DNA of 64,000 nt, taken from assembly GCF_006443095.1 (NCBI RefSeq), contig NZ_VFWZ01000002.1, forward strand, positions 806,001-870,000, written 5' to 3'. Below are positions 36,608-45,333 of this stretch, in pieces (within the stretch, counting starts at the first letter, position 1; each line of letters opens with the position of its first letter). Source of the DNA: Aquimarina algicola (GTDB lineage Bacteria; Bacteroidota; Bacteroidia; Flavobacteriales; Flavobacteriaceae). The notes under the pieces were generated by a model that ran no database searches, had not been told where the DNA came from, and saw nothing but the letters and a program-made list of their open reading frames with translations. The position numbers and the translations under genes are program-made.

Positions 36608-38029
36608 ATGGTGTATTCTATTGTTCTTACGCTATATATTGCATTAGGAATTTTTATCATTATCAGGTTGCTTCTTAATGGAATGCGGCCTACCAAAACC
36701 CTTGCATGGTTGCTTGCCATTTTTACAATTCCTGTTGGTGGTATTTTTTTGTATTTAATGCTTGGTAGAAATAGAAGAAAAAACAAACTTTTTAAACTTC
36801 ATTACACTCCAAAGGTTACGGCTTATATAAAAAAAGCAATCGAGAACTATACTCCCATTTCAAAAGAAAAATATCATACACACTATAAGCTCATTTCTCT
36901 TATTGCAAATACATCTTATTTTTCTCCACATCCAGGAAATGATGTACAACTGCTCAAAAATGGAAAAGCAACTTTTAATGCCATTTTCGATGCCTTAAAA
37001 AATGCTAAAGAATTTATTTATCTCGAATATTATATTTTTGAAGAAGGGGAACTTACTAATGGATTGTTTGATTTATTTAAACAAAAAATTAAAAACGGAG
37101 TTAGAATTAAGATCATTTATGATGGTATCGGCAGTCTACACCTCAGCAAGAAATATATTAGAAAACTTGAGCAAATAGGGGTAGAAATTCATAAGTTTTT
37201 ACCAATACGTTTTGGTAAATTTTTGTCTTCTATTAACTACCGAAATCACCGTAAAATTATTATCATTGATAATAAAATTGCTTTTACCGGAGGGATCAAT
37301 GTATCGGATAAGTACCTAAAAGGCGATCCAAATCTGGGAATATGGCACGATATGCATCTACAACTACAAGGCCCGATTGTGCATGATCTTTTTGCTGTTT
37401 TTGCTTTGGATTGGTATTTAATATCTAAAAAAGATGATTTATTAAATACATCTTACTTTATAAAAAACCCTTCTGTTGGCAATGCTACTGTACAAATTGT
37501 ACATAGTGGACCTGACTCTGATTTCTCATCAATCCAACAAAGTTATTTTTCTATCATTAATGAAGCTAAAAAATATGTATATATTGCAAATCCCTATATC
37601 ATTCCTGGTGAATCAATTTTGGATGCATTAAAAGTTGCTGCACTAAGTGGTATAGATGTACGATTGTTGCTTTCTAATAATTCTGATAGTAGAGTAGTAA
37701 AATGGTGTGTCCGCTCCTATTTTGAAAGACTATTACAGGCAGGGGTAAAAATTTATTTACTATCAGATGGTTTTTTGCATAGCAAAACTGTAGTTGCAGA
37801 CGATATGGTTTCATCTGTAGGAACAGCAAATCTTGATATTCGTAGTTTTGAACAAAATTATGAGGTCAATGCTATAATTTATGACAATAACTTTGCAATT
37901 GATCTCAAGAATGATTTTTTAAAAGACTGCAACAAAAGTATTTTATTAAACTATAGTACCTTTGTAAAAAGACCTTGGCAAAATAAACTTCTAGAAGGGG
38001 TCGCAAAGATTTTTAGTCCGATTTTATAA
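36608..38029 (+). CDS. cls: Cardiolipin synthase
   Basis: Bacterial cardiolipin synthase joins two phosphatidylglycerols at the inner membrane. The 473-residue protein has two N-terminal membrane segments (VLTLYIALGIFIIIRLLL; TLAWLLAIFTIPVGGIFLYLML) ending in an RNRRKN stretch. Two phospholipase D motifs follow: HRKIIIIDNKIAFTGG at about residue 215, and HSKTVVADDMVSSVGTAN at about residue 392. Both carry the HxKx4D residues. Length matches the family (~480). Location in a stress-protein operon suggests membrane remodelling under the same signal. Confidence 0.93.
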   Translation: MVYSIVLTLYIALGIFIIIRLLLNGMRPTKTLAWLLAIFTIPVGGIFLYLMLGRNRRKNKLFKLHYTPKVTAYIKKAIENYTPISKEKYHTHYKLISLIANTSYFSPHPGNDVQLLKNGKATFNAIFDALKNAKEFIYLEYYIFEEGELTNGLFDLFKQKIKNGVRIKIIYDGIGSLHLSKKYIRKLEQIGVEIHKFLPIRFGKFLSSINYRNHRKIIIIDNKIAFTGGINVSDKYLKGDPNLGIWHDMHLQLQGPIVHDLFAVFALDWYLISKKDDLLNTSYFIKNPSVGNATVQIVHSGPDSDFSSIQQSYFSIINEAKKYVYIANPYIIPGESILDALKVAALSGIDVRLLLSNNSDSRVVKWCVRSYFERLLQAGVKIYLLSDGFLHSKTVVADDMVSSVGTANLDIRSFEQNYEVNAIIYDNNFAIDLKNDFLKDCNKSILLNYSTFVKRPWQNKLLEGVAKIFSPIL

Positions 38030-38040
38030 ATTATGTTTGT

Positions 38041-38814
38041 ATGTTAACAACAGCTAAAAATGTAGGGTTAGTCTTATCAGGCGGTGGATTCAAAGGTGTT
38101 GCCCATATCGGTGCGATACAAGCTATAAATGAAGCAAAAATACCTGTTAATTTTGTTTCAGGTACAAGTGCAGGCGCTATTGTTGGATCTCTATATGCAA
38201 AAGGATATACTCCAGAGGAAATCAAAGACTTTTTCAAAAAAACTTCTTTGTTCAATTTTAATCGATTTACTCGAAAAAAAGCAGGTTTCTTAGACTCAGA
38301 AAAATTTTATGATGATCTAAAAAAAATGTTCCCAAATAATTCTTTTGAAGCATTACAGAGACAATTATTTATCACTGCTACAAATCTTGTAGAAGGAATA
38401 AAAACTGTTTTCAATAAAGGAGAACTTATCAAACCACTACTAGCTTCTGCTGCTTTTCCGGGAGTTTTTACACCGGTTTTGATCAATGAAAACCTTTATG
38501 CTGACGGTGGTATTCTTGATAATTTTCCTATTACTCCATTACAAGAACATTGCGATTTTATAATTGGTGTAGACGTATCTCCTATTACCAAACCTAAGAT
38601 TTCAGACTTCAAACACTCATACAATGTGATGCAAAGAGCATATTATCTTAGGGCAATGCCTAATTCTCAAGCTAAATTCACATTGTGTAATATTGTGATA
38701 CAACCGCAAGAGCTTGTAAACTTTGGTATTTTTAGCAATAGTAATCTTGATAAGATCTATGAGCTAGGATATAATGAAGCAAAAAAACAAATAGAACTAT
38801 TTCAAAAAAAATAA
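38041..38814 (+). CDS. Patatin-like phospholipase
   Basis: The 257-residue protein is of the RssA/patatin type. It shows an oxyanion-hole GGGFKGVAHIGAI, a nucleophile serine in GTSAGAIVGS (about residues 43-52), and a DGG motif for the catalytic Asp (ADGGILDNFPI at about 158). It lacks a signal peptide, so it probably acts as a cytoplasmic or inner-membrane lipase or esterase. It lies 11 bp after the cardiolipin synthase gene, which suggests coordinated phospholipid turnover. All catalytic residues are present. Confidence 0.9.
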   Translation: MLTTAKNVGLVLSGGGFKGVAHIGAIQAINEAKIPVNFVSGTSAGAIVGSLYAKGYTPEEIKDFFKKTSLFNFNRFTRKKAGFLDSEKFYDDLKKMFPNNSFEALQRQLFITATNLVEGIKTVFNKGELIKPLLASAAFPGVFTPVLINENLYADGGILDNFPITPLQEHCDFIIGVDVSPITKPKISDFKHSYNVMQRAYYLRAMPNSQAKFTLCNIVIQPQELVNFGIFSNSNLDKIYELGYNEAKKQIELFQKK

Positions 38815-38850
38815 AATCAATACAATAATTAAAGTCTGTAAAATAGCTTT

Positions 38851-38894
38851 GTAACAATTGTTACTGTATCCAATTGATTATTACCCTATTTTTG
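38851..38894 (+). promoter_or_regulatory. Palindromic activator box and promoter for the MBL-rhodanese gene
   Basis: GTAACAATTGTTAC at 38851-38864, then 22 bp, then TATTTTTG at 38887-38894, a full match to the -7 consensus. A second, related box (GTAACTAAGGTTAC) precedes the next sulfur gene. Both are followed by TGTAT. Confidence 0.7.
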
Positions 38895-38958
38895 AAATAT
38901 CAAAAAGTATAATGGCTTTTTCTTTTTTTAGAGTGAGAAAAAGTATAAAATAATAAGA

Positions 38959-40371
38959 ATGAAAATTGAACAAATATATACAGGATGCCTTGCACAAGGT
39001 GCTTATTATATCGAAAGTAACGGTGAGGTTGCAATAATTGACCCATTACGCGAAGTAAAACCTTATATTGATAAAGCAAACGAAGATCAGGCAAAAATCA
39101 AATATATTTTTGAAACTCATTTTCATGCAGATTTCGTTAGTGGTCATCTCACACTAGCAAAAGAAACAGGGGCACAAATCATCTATGGACCAAATGCAAA
39201 TCCATCTTTTGATGCTACTATTGCCAAAGACCAACAAGAATTCAAACTCGGGCATATTACTATTATAGCATTACATACGCCGGGACATACTATGGAAAGT
39301 ACCACATTTTTACTTCGGGATAAAGATGGAAAAGATCATGCTATCTTTAGTGGAGATACCTTATTTTTAGGAGATGTTGGTCGCCCGGATCTTGCTCAAA
39401 AAGCAGCACATATGACTCAAGAGGAGTTAGCATCAACACTATATGATAGTTTACGAACCAAAATTATGCCTCTAGCAGATGATGTCACTGTTTATCCAGC
39501 ACATGGTGCAGGATCTGCTTGTGGTAAAAATATGATGAAAGAGACTGTCGATACTCTCGGAAACCAAAAAAGAGTAAATTATGCCCTGCGTGCAGATATG
39601 AGCAAAGAAGAGTTTGTCAAAGAAGTTACAGAGGGATTATTGCCTCCTCCTTCTTATTTCCCTCTCAATGTAAAAATGAATAAAGAAGGGTATGATGATA
39701 TTGATGATATTATTGATCGTGGTGCCAAACCATTATCTCCAGAAGAATTTGAGGCAACTGCAAATGAATTTGGAGCTATCGTTTTAGATGTTAGACATCA
39801 AAGTGATTATGTAAAAGGGCATATCCCAAGATCTATTTTTATTGGTATTGATGGTGGGTTTGCTCCTTGGGTAGGTGCCTTGATTCAAGATGTAAAACAA
39901 CCCATTTTATTAATTACACCAGAAGGAAGAGTAGAAGAAACCATTACTCGACTATCTAGAGTTGGTTTTGATAACACTCTTGGGTATCTTGAAGGGGGAT
40001 TTGATGCTTGGAAAAAAGCTAGTAAAGAATATGATACTATAACTTCTATCCCTGCCAAAGAAACCAAAGAAAGTATCGAAACAAATGAAATCCCTGTATT
40101 TGATGTTCGTAAAGAAAGTGAATTTACAGCAGAACATGTAGCAGATGCTTATAATACACCTCTGGATTTCATTAATGATTATCTTATTCAATTTCCGGGA
40201 GACAAAACCTTTTACATTCATTGTGCAGGAGGGTATCGTTCTGTAATTGCTGCTTCTATTCTCAAAAGTCGTGGTATTCATAATTTTATTGATATCGCCG
40301 GAGGGTTTGGTGCAATCAAAGAAGCTGATATTATAACTACAGATTTTATATGTCCCAGTACTATAAAATAA
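38959..40371 (+). CDS. MBL-fold metallohydrolase with two rhodanese domains (persulfide dioxygenase-like)
   Basis: The 470-residue protein has a beta-lactamase-fold domain (about 1-235) with metal ligands in THFHADFVSGH, HTPGHTMES, FSGDTLFLGDVGRPDL and PAHGAGSACG, the pattern of ETHE1/persulfide dioxygenases and their fusions. The first rhodanese domain (about 255-355) has TPEGR where the active Cys would be, so it is probably inactive. The second (about 375-465) has HCAGGYRS with the Cys intact. The likely role is oxidation of glutathione- or other low-molecular-weight persulfides, or sulfur transfer. It is followed by two YeeE/YedE transport genes. An activator-type palindrome sits at its promoter. 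Confidence 0.88.
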   Translation: MKIEQIYTGCLAQGAYYIESNGEVAIIDPLREVKPYIDKANEDQAKIKYIFETHFHADFVSGHLTLAKETGAQIIYGPNANPSFDATIAKDQQEFKLGHITIIALHTPGHTMESTTFLLRDKDGKDHAIFSGDTLFLGDVGRPDLAQKAAHMTQEELASTLYDSLRTKIMPLADDVTVYPAHGAGSACGKNMMKETVDTLGNQKRVNYALRADMSKEEFVKEVTEGLLPPPSYFPLNVKMNKEGYDDIDDIIDRGAKPLSPEEFEATANEFGAIVLDVRHQSDYVKGHIPRSIFIGIDGGFAPWVGALIQDVKQPILLITPEGRVEETITRLSRVGFDNTLGYLEGGFDAWKKASKEYDTITSIPAKETKESIETNEIPVFDVRKESEFTAEHVADAYNTPLDFINDYLIQFPGDKTFYIHCAGGYRSVIAASILKSRGIHNFIDIAGGFGAIKEADIITTDFICPSTIK

Positions 40372-40381
40372 AACGTAATGT

Positions 40382-40425
40382 GTAACTAAGGTTACTGTAT
40401 AGCATAACGTTTTTTCATTTCTTTA
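40382..40425 (+). promoter_or_regulatory. Palindromic activator box and weak promoter for the YeeE/YedE genes
   Basis: GTAACTAAGGTTAC at 40382-40395, then 22 bp, then TTTCTTTA at 40418-40425, one mismatch from TAnnTTTR. Box type and spacing match the site at 38851. It begins 10 bp after the stop of the MBL-rhodanese gene. Confidence 0.55.
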
Positions 40426-40443
40426 TCCCAAAATACAACACTC

Positions 40444-41001
40444 ATGAATTGGATATATAATCCATGGCCTTGGTATATATCAGGGCCTCTAATTGCTATA
40501 ATTCTATTTTTATTGCTAAAGAGTGGAAAAACATTTGGTATGTCATCAAACCTAAGAACGATGTGTACGATATGTGGTGCCGGCAAAGCTTCTGATTTTT
40601 TTAAATTCGATTGGAAATCACAGCGATGGAATTTGATTGTCGTATTAGGTGCTATATTAGGGGGTATCATCGCTTCTACTGTTTTGTCTAATGATTCTAG
40701 TGTTGCAATTGCTCCGGAAACAATTAGTGATCTAAAGGCTAAAGGATTTGTAAACCCTGGTAAAAACTACATGCCAGATCTTTTATTTGCTAATGAAGCG
40801 CTATCTCAACCAAAAAGTTTACTGTTATTAATAATAGGAGGGTTACTGGTAGGGTTTGGTGCCCGATATGCAGGAGGATGCACTTCAGGCCATGCTATTT
40901 CTGGGTTAAGCAACTTACAGTTACCATCACTTGTAGCTGTTATCGGCTTTTTTATAGGTGGTTTAACTATGGTACATATTATTTTTCCTCTAATATTTTA
41001 A
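40444..41001 (+). CDS. YeeE/YedE family transporter, first half
   Basis: This is a 185-residue inner-membrane protein with hydrophobic segments at about 12-28, 62-82, 120-142 and 155-178, and the family motif RYAGGCTSGHAISGLSNL containing a conserved Cys. YeeE/YedE proteins take up thiosulfate or related sulfur compounds; the conserved Cys are thought to relay the substrate. The second half lies 4 bp downstream as a separate gene. Split pairs of this kind (this gene plus a DUF6691-type partner) are usual beside MBL-rhodanese genes. The pair probably moves sulfur species for the enzyme upstream. Confidence 0.9.
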   Translation: MNWIYNPWPWYISGPLIAIILFLLLKSGKTFGMSSNLRTMCTICGAGKASDFFKFDWKSQRWNLIVVLGAILGGIIASTVLSNDSSVAIAPETISDLKAKGFVNPGKNYMPDLLFANEALSQPKSLLLLIIGGLLVGFGARYAGGCTSGHAISGLSNLQLPSLVAVIGFFIGGLTMVHIIFPLIF

Positions 41002-41005
41002 CCAA

Positions 41006-41419
41006 ATGCGTTCAATTATATTTCTTGGTATTGGTATTCTTTTCGGAATTACGTTATTCAAATCTGAAGCTGCTTCATGGTTTAGAATCTATGAAATGTT
41101 TCAATTTCATTCTTTTCATATGTATGGGATTATTGGATCTGCAGTTACACTAGGCCTCATTAGTACACAACTCATTAAAAAATATAAGATCAAATCTTTT
41201 TATGGAGATCCTATTCATATAAGTCCCAAAGACAAAAATCTACGCCGTTATATTTTTGGTGGTATTATATTTGGATTGGGTTGGGCACTTGCAGGGGCTT
41301 GTCCCGGTCCAATGTTTGTACTGTTGGGAGCAGGATATTTACCAATCATTGTAGTGATCGCCAGTGCAATAATAGGAACCTTTTTATATGGAATCTTAAA
41401 GCATAAATTACCTCACTAG
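41006..41419 (+). CDS. YeeE/YedE family transporter, second half (DUF6691 type)
   Basis: This 137-residue membrane protein completes the split transporter. The conserved motif GLGWALAGACPGPMFVLLGAG carries the partner Cys, and segments at the start (SIIFLGIGILFGITLF), middle (IIGSAVTLGLIST) and end are hydrophobic. It starts 4 bp after the first half. Its 3' end overlaps by 12 bp the stop region of the convergent dehydrogenase gene. Confidence 0.88.
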   Translation: MRSIIFLGIGILFGITLFKSEAASWFRIYEMFQFHSFHMYGIIGSAVTLGLISTQLIKKYKIKSFYGDPIHISPKDKNLRRYIFGGIIFGLGWALAGACPGPMFVLLGAGYLPIIVVIASAIIGTFLYGILKHKLPH

Positions 41420-42412
41420 TTCTGCGGTAAGATCATGCTTACATAACTTATCTTCTTGCCAGCAATTGATATTATAAAAAGTTGTTTCTGCAATACTTGT
41501 TAGCGCTTCTTTTGTCGCAAATGCCTGATGGGGAGTAAGTAGCACATTGGGATGATCAATTAATCTTTTTAAAACTATATCATTAGGCTTATTATCAGAG
41601 AGGTCATAGAAGAAAACTCCGCTTTCGTGCTCATACACATCCGAAGCATAGCCAGCAATGTGACCAAAATCTAATGCACTTAATATATCTTCTGTATTTA
41701 CAACACCTCCTCTGGCTATATTGATCAATATTATGTTATTCTTCATCATTTTTATCACCTCTTTGTCTATAAAATGATGTGTTTTTGTTGTAAGAGGAAC
41801 ATTTAAAAATATAATATCAGATTGAGCGCACAACTCTTCTATATTTAGATAAGTAACATTATACTCTTGTTGTAACGTACTGTCTTCAACCAAATCATTT
41901 GCTACAATAGTGCAACCAAATCCATGCATGATTTGTACAATGGCTTTACCTATATTACCGGTTCCAAGTACTCCTATTGTTTTATTATGGATATCAAAAC
42001 CTACAAGGTTACTAAGTGAAAAATTATATTTGCTAACCTGTCGATCAGCCAGAACAAGTTTACGATTCATTGCCAACAAAAGAGCTACTGCATGCTCCGC
42101 TATTGATTTTGGAGAATATCCTGGTGCGTATGCAACTTTTATCCCCAATTTTTTAGCCATAGACAGGTTTACATTATCGTAGCCTGTTGAGCGTAAAGCA
42201 ATATGTCGAATCCCAAAGCTTTTTAATCTTTCTAATACTTTTGATGATCCATCATCTGCAGAAAATATGGATACAACATCAAATCCAAGAGCAAGATGTG
42301 CTGTCTCTGCCGTAAGACGTTCAGAAATATACTTAAGTTGATGCGAATCATTATTGGCCTTTTCCAAAAAAGGGATTTCAAAATCTTTTGCACTATATAT
42401 CAATACCTTCAT
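41408..42412 (-). CDS. ldhA: D-lactate dehydrogenase / 2-hydroxyacid dehydrogenase
   Basis: The 334-residue protein reduces pyruvate to D-lactate with NADH, or acts on a related 2-oxoacid. Visible features are RSTGYDNVNL, the NAD-binding GVLGTGNIGKAI, NVPLTTKTHHFI, catalytic Arg in NIARGGVVN, Glu in YEHESGVFF, and His in LTPHQAFAT. Length and motifs match bacterial D-LDH. The frame is open to 42427, but Met at 42412 (MKVLIYSAKDFE) is the usual N-terminus. Either start overlaps the upstream lipoprotein gene. A fermentative enzyme fits the low-oxygen theme of the block. Confidence 0.87.
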   Translation of the reverse strand: MKVLIYSAKDFEIPFLEKANNDSHQLKYISERLTAETAHLALGFDVVSIFSADDGSSKVLERLKSFGIRHIALRSTGYDNVNLSMAKKLGIKVAYAPGYSPKSIAEHAVALLLAMNRKLVLADRQVSKYNFSLSNLVGFDIHNKTIGVLGTGNIGKAIVQIMHGFGCTIVANDLVEDSTLQQEYNVTYLNIEELCAQSDIIFLNVPLTTKTHHFIDKEVIKMMKNNIILINIARGGVVNTEDILSALDFGHIAGYASDVYEHESGVFFYDLSDNKPNDIVLKRLIDHPNVLLTPHQAFATKEALTSIAETTFYNINCWQEDKLCKHDLTAELVR

Positions 42413-43058
42413 CAGTAAGTTCTTCAATAATTAGTAATTGTTGTCCTTTTAATGCCCATACCAATACCTTTACATAATCTCCAACAGCTTTTCTAATATT
42501 TTCTGGTTCGGTAATGTCTATTGAACCTTTCCAGATTAACTCTCTTTCTTTTTCGGGACATATACAATATAACGAGGATTCTGCATGAAAAATCTGATAT
42601 TCTTCGTAATAATCCTTATCTCTAAAAATATCCTGATTTTTGTAGTAATCGTCTTTAAAACTACTAAAGGTTTTATCTAGATTTCTATAGGCCTTAACAA
42701 CTGTAACACGATCTTGTACCCCTACTACTTTAGACAACAAAATAGCTTCAAATCCTTTTTCTAATAATTGAGATTCAAGGGCAAGTACTTCTTCTTCTGT
42801 TTTTGGGGTTTTTGTAAATGATTTCTCAAAATAATCAATACTTCTTACTGCTTCTACTCCATTTTTTTTAAGTTCTGAAGCTAGTTTTCTTTCAAATATT
42901 TTTCTATTATCCATATTAGGAGAAATTCCGATAACCAATACTTTTTGAGCTTCGAATGTATCGATATCCGGATTTTTCCAGTTTTCTACCAGTTCACTTG
43001 ATGAACAATTACAAAATAATAGTAATATGATGACAAGATAGGCGTATAGTGATTTCAT
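42393..43058 (-). CDS. Lipoprotein of unknown function
   Basis: The 221-residue product has a lipoprotein signal with an LFCNC lipobox (either Cys at about 16 or 18). The mature part has a KVLVIGISPNMDNRKIFERKLASELKKNGVEA-like alpha/beta start, seen over residues 39-70. DUF4136-like lipoproteins and LpoB-like folds share this type of layout, but I do not assign a family. The 3' end overlaps the dehydrogenase start by 20 bp. It lies 10 bp downstream of the membrane-anchored protein at 43069, so the three form one unit. Confidence 0.6.
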   Translation of the reverse strand: MKSLYAYLVIILLLFCNCSSSELVENWKNPDIDTFEAQKVLVIGISPNMDNRKIFERKLASELKKNGVEAVRSIDYFEKSFTKTPKTEEEVLALESQLLEKGFEAILLSKVVGVQDRVTVVKAYRNLDKTFSSFKDDYYKNQDIFRDKDYYEEYQIFHAESSLYCICPEKERELIWKGSIDITEPENIRKAVGDYVKVLVWALKGQQLLIIEELTDEGIDI

Positions 43059-43068
43059 ATTTGTTGAT

Positions 43069-43569
43069 TTATTTGATTAATTTATCTAACCGTTCTACTA
43101 TGATATTAGTGTATTCTGATGTTTTTTCGATAATAGATTCTCCTGATATCACATCTATATCTTTTAATGCCATATTACTACTACCAACTGTTGATAGAAT
43201 AATAAGTTTATCTAATTGATCCGGGTGATTTTGTATAAATTTTTTGAGGTTGGATGGTGGATTTCTATACTCCCATGAATTGATTATAACAAGTGCATCC
43301 CACTTATCTATATTCACTGTAAACATTGTGTATGCATCTATGATTTTAAAGTATATCGAATCATTTTGATAATGCCTCATAATACCTTGTACCAAAGAGT
43401 CTTTTAAACTACTTCCTTGAGAGGCAATCAACACTTTAGTTTTTAACTCGGCTTTATTCACTTCAAAAGGAATCACAGTATCCATAGCATAGGTATACTC
43501 ATGCCAAACCCAAAATCCTGCAAAAAGTATAAGAACAGTACTAAATATAATCTTTAGAATACGCTTCAT
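43069..43569 (-). CDS. Membrane-anchored flavodoxin-like protein
   Basis: This 166-residue protein has an N-terminal anchor (ILKIIFSTVLILFAGFWVW) and a globular domain of alternating strands and helices. KVLIASQGSSLKDSL resembles a flavodoxin phosphate loop, and WDALVIINSWEYRNPP and LDKLIILSTVGSS resemble later strands. The loop is not a strict flavodoxin signature, so FMN binding is uncertain. I chose the Met at 43569 over one three codons upstream. It leads a lipoprotein-dehydrogenase unit. Confidence 0.5.
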   Translation of the reverse strand: MKRILKIIFSTVLILFAGFWVWHEYTYAMDTVIPFEVNKAELKTKVLIASQGSSLKDSLVQGIMRHYQNDSIYFKIIDAYTMFTVNIDKWDALVIINSWEYRNPPSNLKKFIQNHPDQLDKLIILSTVGSSNMALKDIDVISGESIIEKTSEYTNIIVERLDKLIK

Positions 43570-43661
43570 TATATTCAAATATCGGTTAGGTTGTTAGGGG
43601 TTCTCGTATATCTAGAATGTAAAATTTGGTATTCTAAAGATTATTATATTTTGATGAATAC

Positions 43662-43705
43662 AAAAAAAGGCAGAGACATTAATACACCAAACTGTTCTCT
43701 GCCTT
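43662..43705 (-). terminator. Intrinsic terminator after hsp20
   Basis: On the minus strand, AAGGCAGAGA (43696-43705 read in reverse) pairs with TCTCTGCCTT (43667-43676) over a 19-nt loop and is followed by a run of seven T. The stem is perfect over 10 bp. It stands 11 bp past the hsp20 stop. Confidence 0.85.
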
Positions 43706-43715
43706 CAAACAGAGA

Positions 43716-44159
43716 TTATGTAATCTCAATGATTTTTTTGGGTTGTTCTTTTGCTTCATCTTTTTTTGATAACGAAAGCAGTAACACTCCACTTTTGTAC
43801 GTAGCTTTTACGCCTTCTTTTTGATCTACACTTACGGGTAACTGTAGTTTTCTTTCGAATTTGTTATAGCTAAATTCTTTGCGCGTATAGTTCTCATTTT
43901 CTTCAACATCTTCATTACTACTTTGTGCAGAAATATGTAAGATATCATCCTCTATACTGATCTCGATGTTATCTTTTGAAAAACCGGGAACTGCAAGTTC
44001 AATTTCAAAATTATCTTTATTCTCTTTGACATTCATTGCAGATAGATTTCTATCTTTTATAAAAAAATCATCTGCAAAAAAATCATTTGCTTCTAACCAG
44101 TTTGAAACCTGGTCGTTAATCCAAGGAAATCTGTTTCTGTTATATTTAATCAATGACAT
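43716..44159 (-). CDS. Hsp20 / alpha-crystallin small heat-shock protein
   Basis: The 147-residue chaperone has an alpha-crystallin domain (about 40-135) with NFEIELAVPGFSKDNIEISI, ILHISAQ, the RKEFSYNKFERKLQLP segment, and the A-x-x-x-G-V-L motif as ATYKSGVLLLSL. It ends in a PKKIIEIT tail with the IxI-type anchor. Small Hsps bind unfolding proteins without ATP. It is monocistronic, with its own terminator and a Crp/Fnr-like promoter at 44202-44245. Control by a redox or oxygen regulator would be unlike the usual heat-shock control. Confidence 0.92.
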   Translation of the reverse strand: MSLIKYNRNRFPWINDQVSNWLEANDFFADDFFIKDRNLSAMNVKENKDNFEIELAVPGFSKDNIEISIEDDILHISAQSSNEDVEENENYTRKEFSYNKFERKLQLPVSVDQKEGVKATYKSGVLLLSLSKKDEAKEQPKKIIEIT

Positions 44160-44201
44160 AACGTGAAGGTTTAGTTAGACTTATCTTTAATAATACTATG
44201 C

Positions 44202-44245
44202 TAAAGTTAGCGTAGTTGCTACGATAAAAAAATGACAATTATCAA
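44202..44245 (-). promoter_or_regulatory. Crp/Fnr-like box and promoter for hsp20
   Basis: Plus-strand sequence ATGACAATTATCAA at 44232-44245 is the palindrome. On the minus strand, 22 bp downstream, lies TAACTTTA (44202-44209). Spacing is identical to the other boxes in the window. Confidence 0.7.
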
Positions 44246-44246
44246 T

Positions 44247-44681
44247 TTAAAAATTCAAATCATTATCTTTTTTGTTTCTTTTGAGGATATCACTTGCATA
44301 TAGAAATACTCTCGATTTAAGATCTCTAAAATCTTTATGAAAGCTATTGAATCGTTGTTCTAATTTTTCGTGTTCCTGATAATAAACATGATCACTTGAA
44401 ATCAGATCATCACACTCTAGCATGCCTCCCATATTATTTTCATGTTTTTGTATACTTTCTTTCAACATGTCAATCTTTTTTCTGACATCTGCAAACTCGT
44501 CTTTAAATACCTGTAGTCTTTCAAAAAGGTTTGGAGTATCAGGCTCGAATACATAAGAATTGAGTAATTGCTTAGAAAATTGAATCTCGTCTTCTATAAA
44601 ATGTTGTATAGATTTCCAATTCAATGTTTCTATATGAAGGTCTTTGAGTGTTTTACTTAGTTTTAAGTTTTCTTGCTTCAT
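44247..44681 (-). CDS. Hypothetical helical protein
   Basis: The 144-residue soluble protein is almost entirely helical and charged, with coiled-coil character (FERLQVFKDEFADVRKKIDML). No signal peptide and no named family. It is found inside the stress block, and a possible Crp/Fnr-like palindrome (ATGATATTTATCAG, 44736-44749) lies upstream, though its -7 element is poor. A structural or protective role in stress is only a guess from context. Confidence 0.5.
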   Translation of the reverse strand: MKQENLKLSKTLKDLHIETLNWKSIQHFIEDEIQFSKQLLNSYVFEPDTPNLFERLQVFKDEFADVRKKIDMLKESIQKHENNMGGMLECDDLISSDHVYYQEHEKLEQRFNSFHKDFRDLKSRVFLYASDILKRNKKDNDLNF

Positions 44682-44764
44682 TTTTCTCTCTTTTAAGGTT
44701 AAACTATAATTTACTTATAATCAAAGATTTAAAAAATGATATTTATCAGGGTTTACAAACATTA

Positions 44765-45184
44765 CTAAATTTTGCTTGTAGTTTTGGTAAAATAATCTCT
44801 TATCAAGGCTTTGGTTTGATTATCAGTCATACTATCGGCTTTGATAACATCTTTTACTTTTTCACTGATTCCTTTATAATTTTCTTGCAATTCTTTATTG
44901 AATTTTTCTCCTGCTTCTGCGGGGCCAAAAATCACAAGTCTATCTGCTGTTTCCACATAAGAAACCAACTTCTTAAAATAAGCTTTGAATTGTTGTTTCT
45001 CTCTATGCAAGTATTTACTATCCTGCACTACATCTTGCGGTCCTCCTTTAAAACGAGTACCAGAACCTCCTTTGATATTAAATGTTTCTACATCAGACAT
45101 TATTGTTGTCATATCTTCTTGGTCTTCTTTGATGGTTATGATATGAGCTTTTTCTTTATCCATCCAAATTCCTATATTCTTCAT
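44765..45184 (-). CDS. Hypothetical protein, possible eRF1/host-attachment-like fold
   Basis: The 139-residue protein starts MKNIGIWMDKEKAHIITI. A central basic segment (YLHREKQQFKAYFKKLVSY) is followed by DRLVIFGPAEAGEKFNKELQ, and it ends with a helical tail. The strand D-x-A-x-I-x-x-I followed later by LVIFGPAEA resembles the first domain of the bacterial release-factor-like (baeRF/host attachment) group. I hold that assignment at low confidence. It lies within the stress block, 83 bp upstream of the 44247 gene on the same strand. Confidence 0.45.
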   Translation of the reverse strand: MKNIGIWMDKEKAHIITIKEDQEDMTTIMSDVETFNIKGGSGTRFKGGPQDVVQDSKYLHREKQQFKAYFKKLVSYVETADRLVIFGPAEAGEKFNKELQENYKGISEKVKDVIKADSMTDNQTKALIRDYFTKTTSKI

Positions 45185-45333
45185 CTTTTTGGGATTTAAT
45201 TTTAAATTATTCTATTGTTAAGTACCCTCTACTTTTATTACCATACGGTAAAAGCAAATCATTTTGTAAACTTTATAAATTGAGGATACTTTTTAAATTG
45301 GGAATTCTAAACTAATTTTAATTATGTTCGATT

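Noticed and set aside
45238-45251. TTACCATACGGTAA palindrome upstream of the 44765 gene
   Set aside because: It resembles a regulator box, but the half-site matches neither class and no -7 element lies 22 bp downstream.
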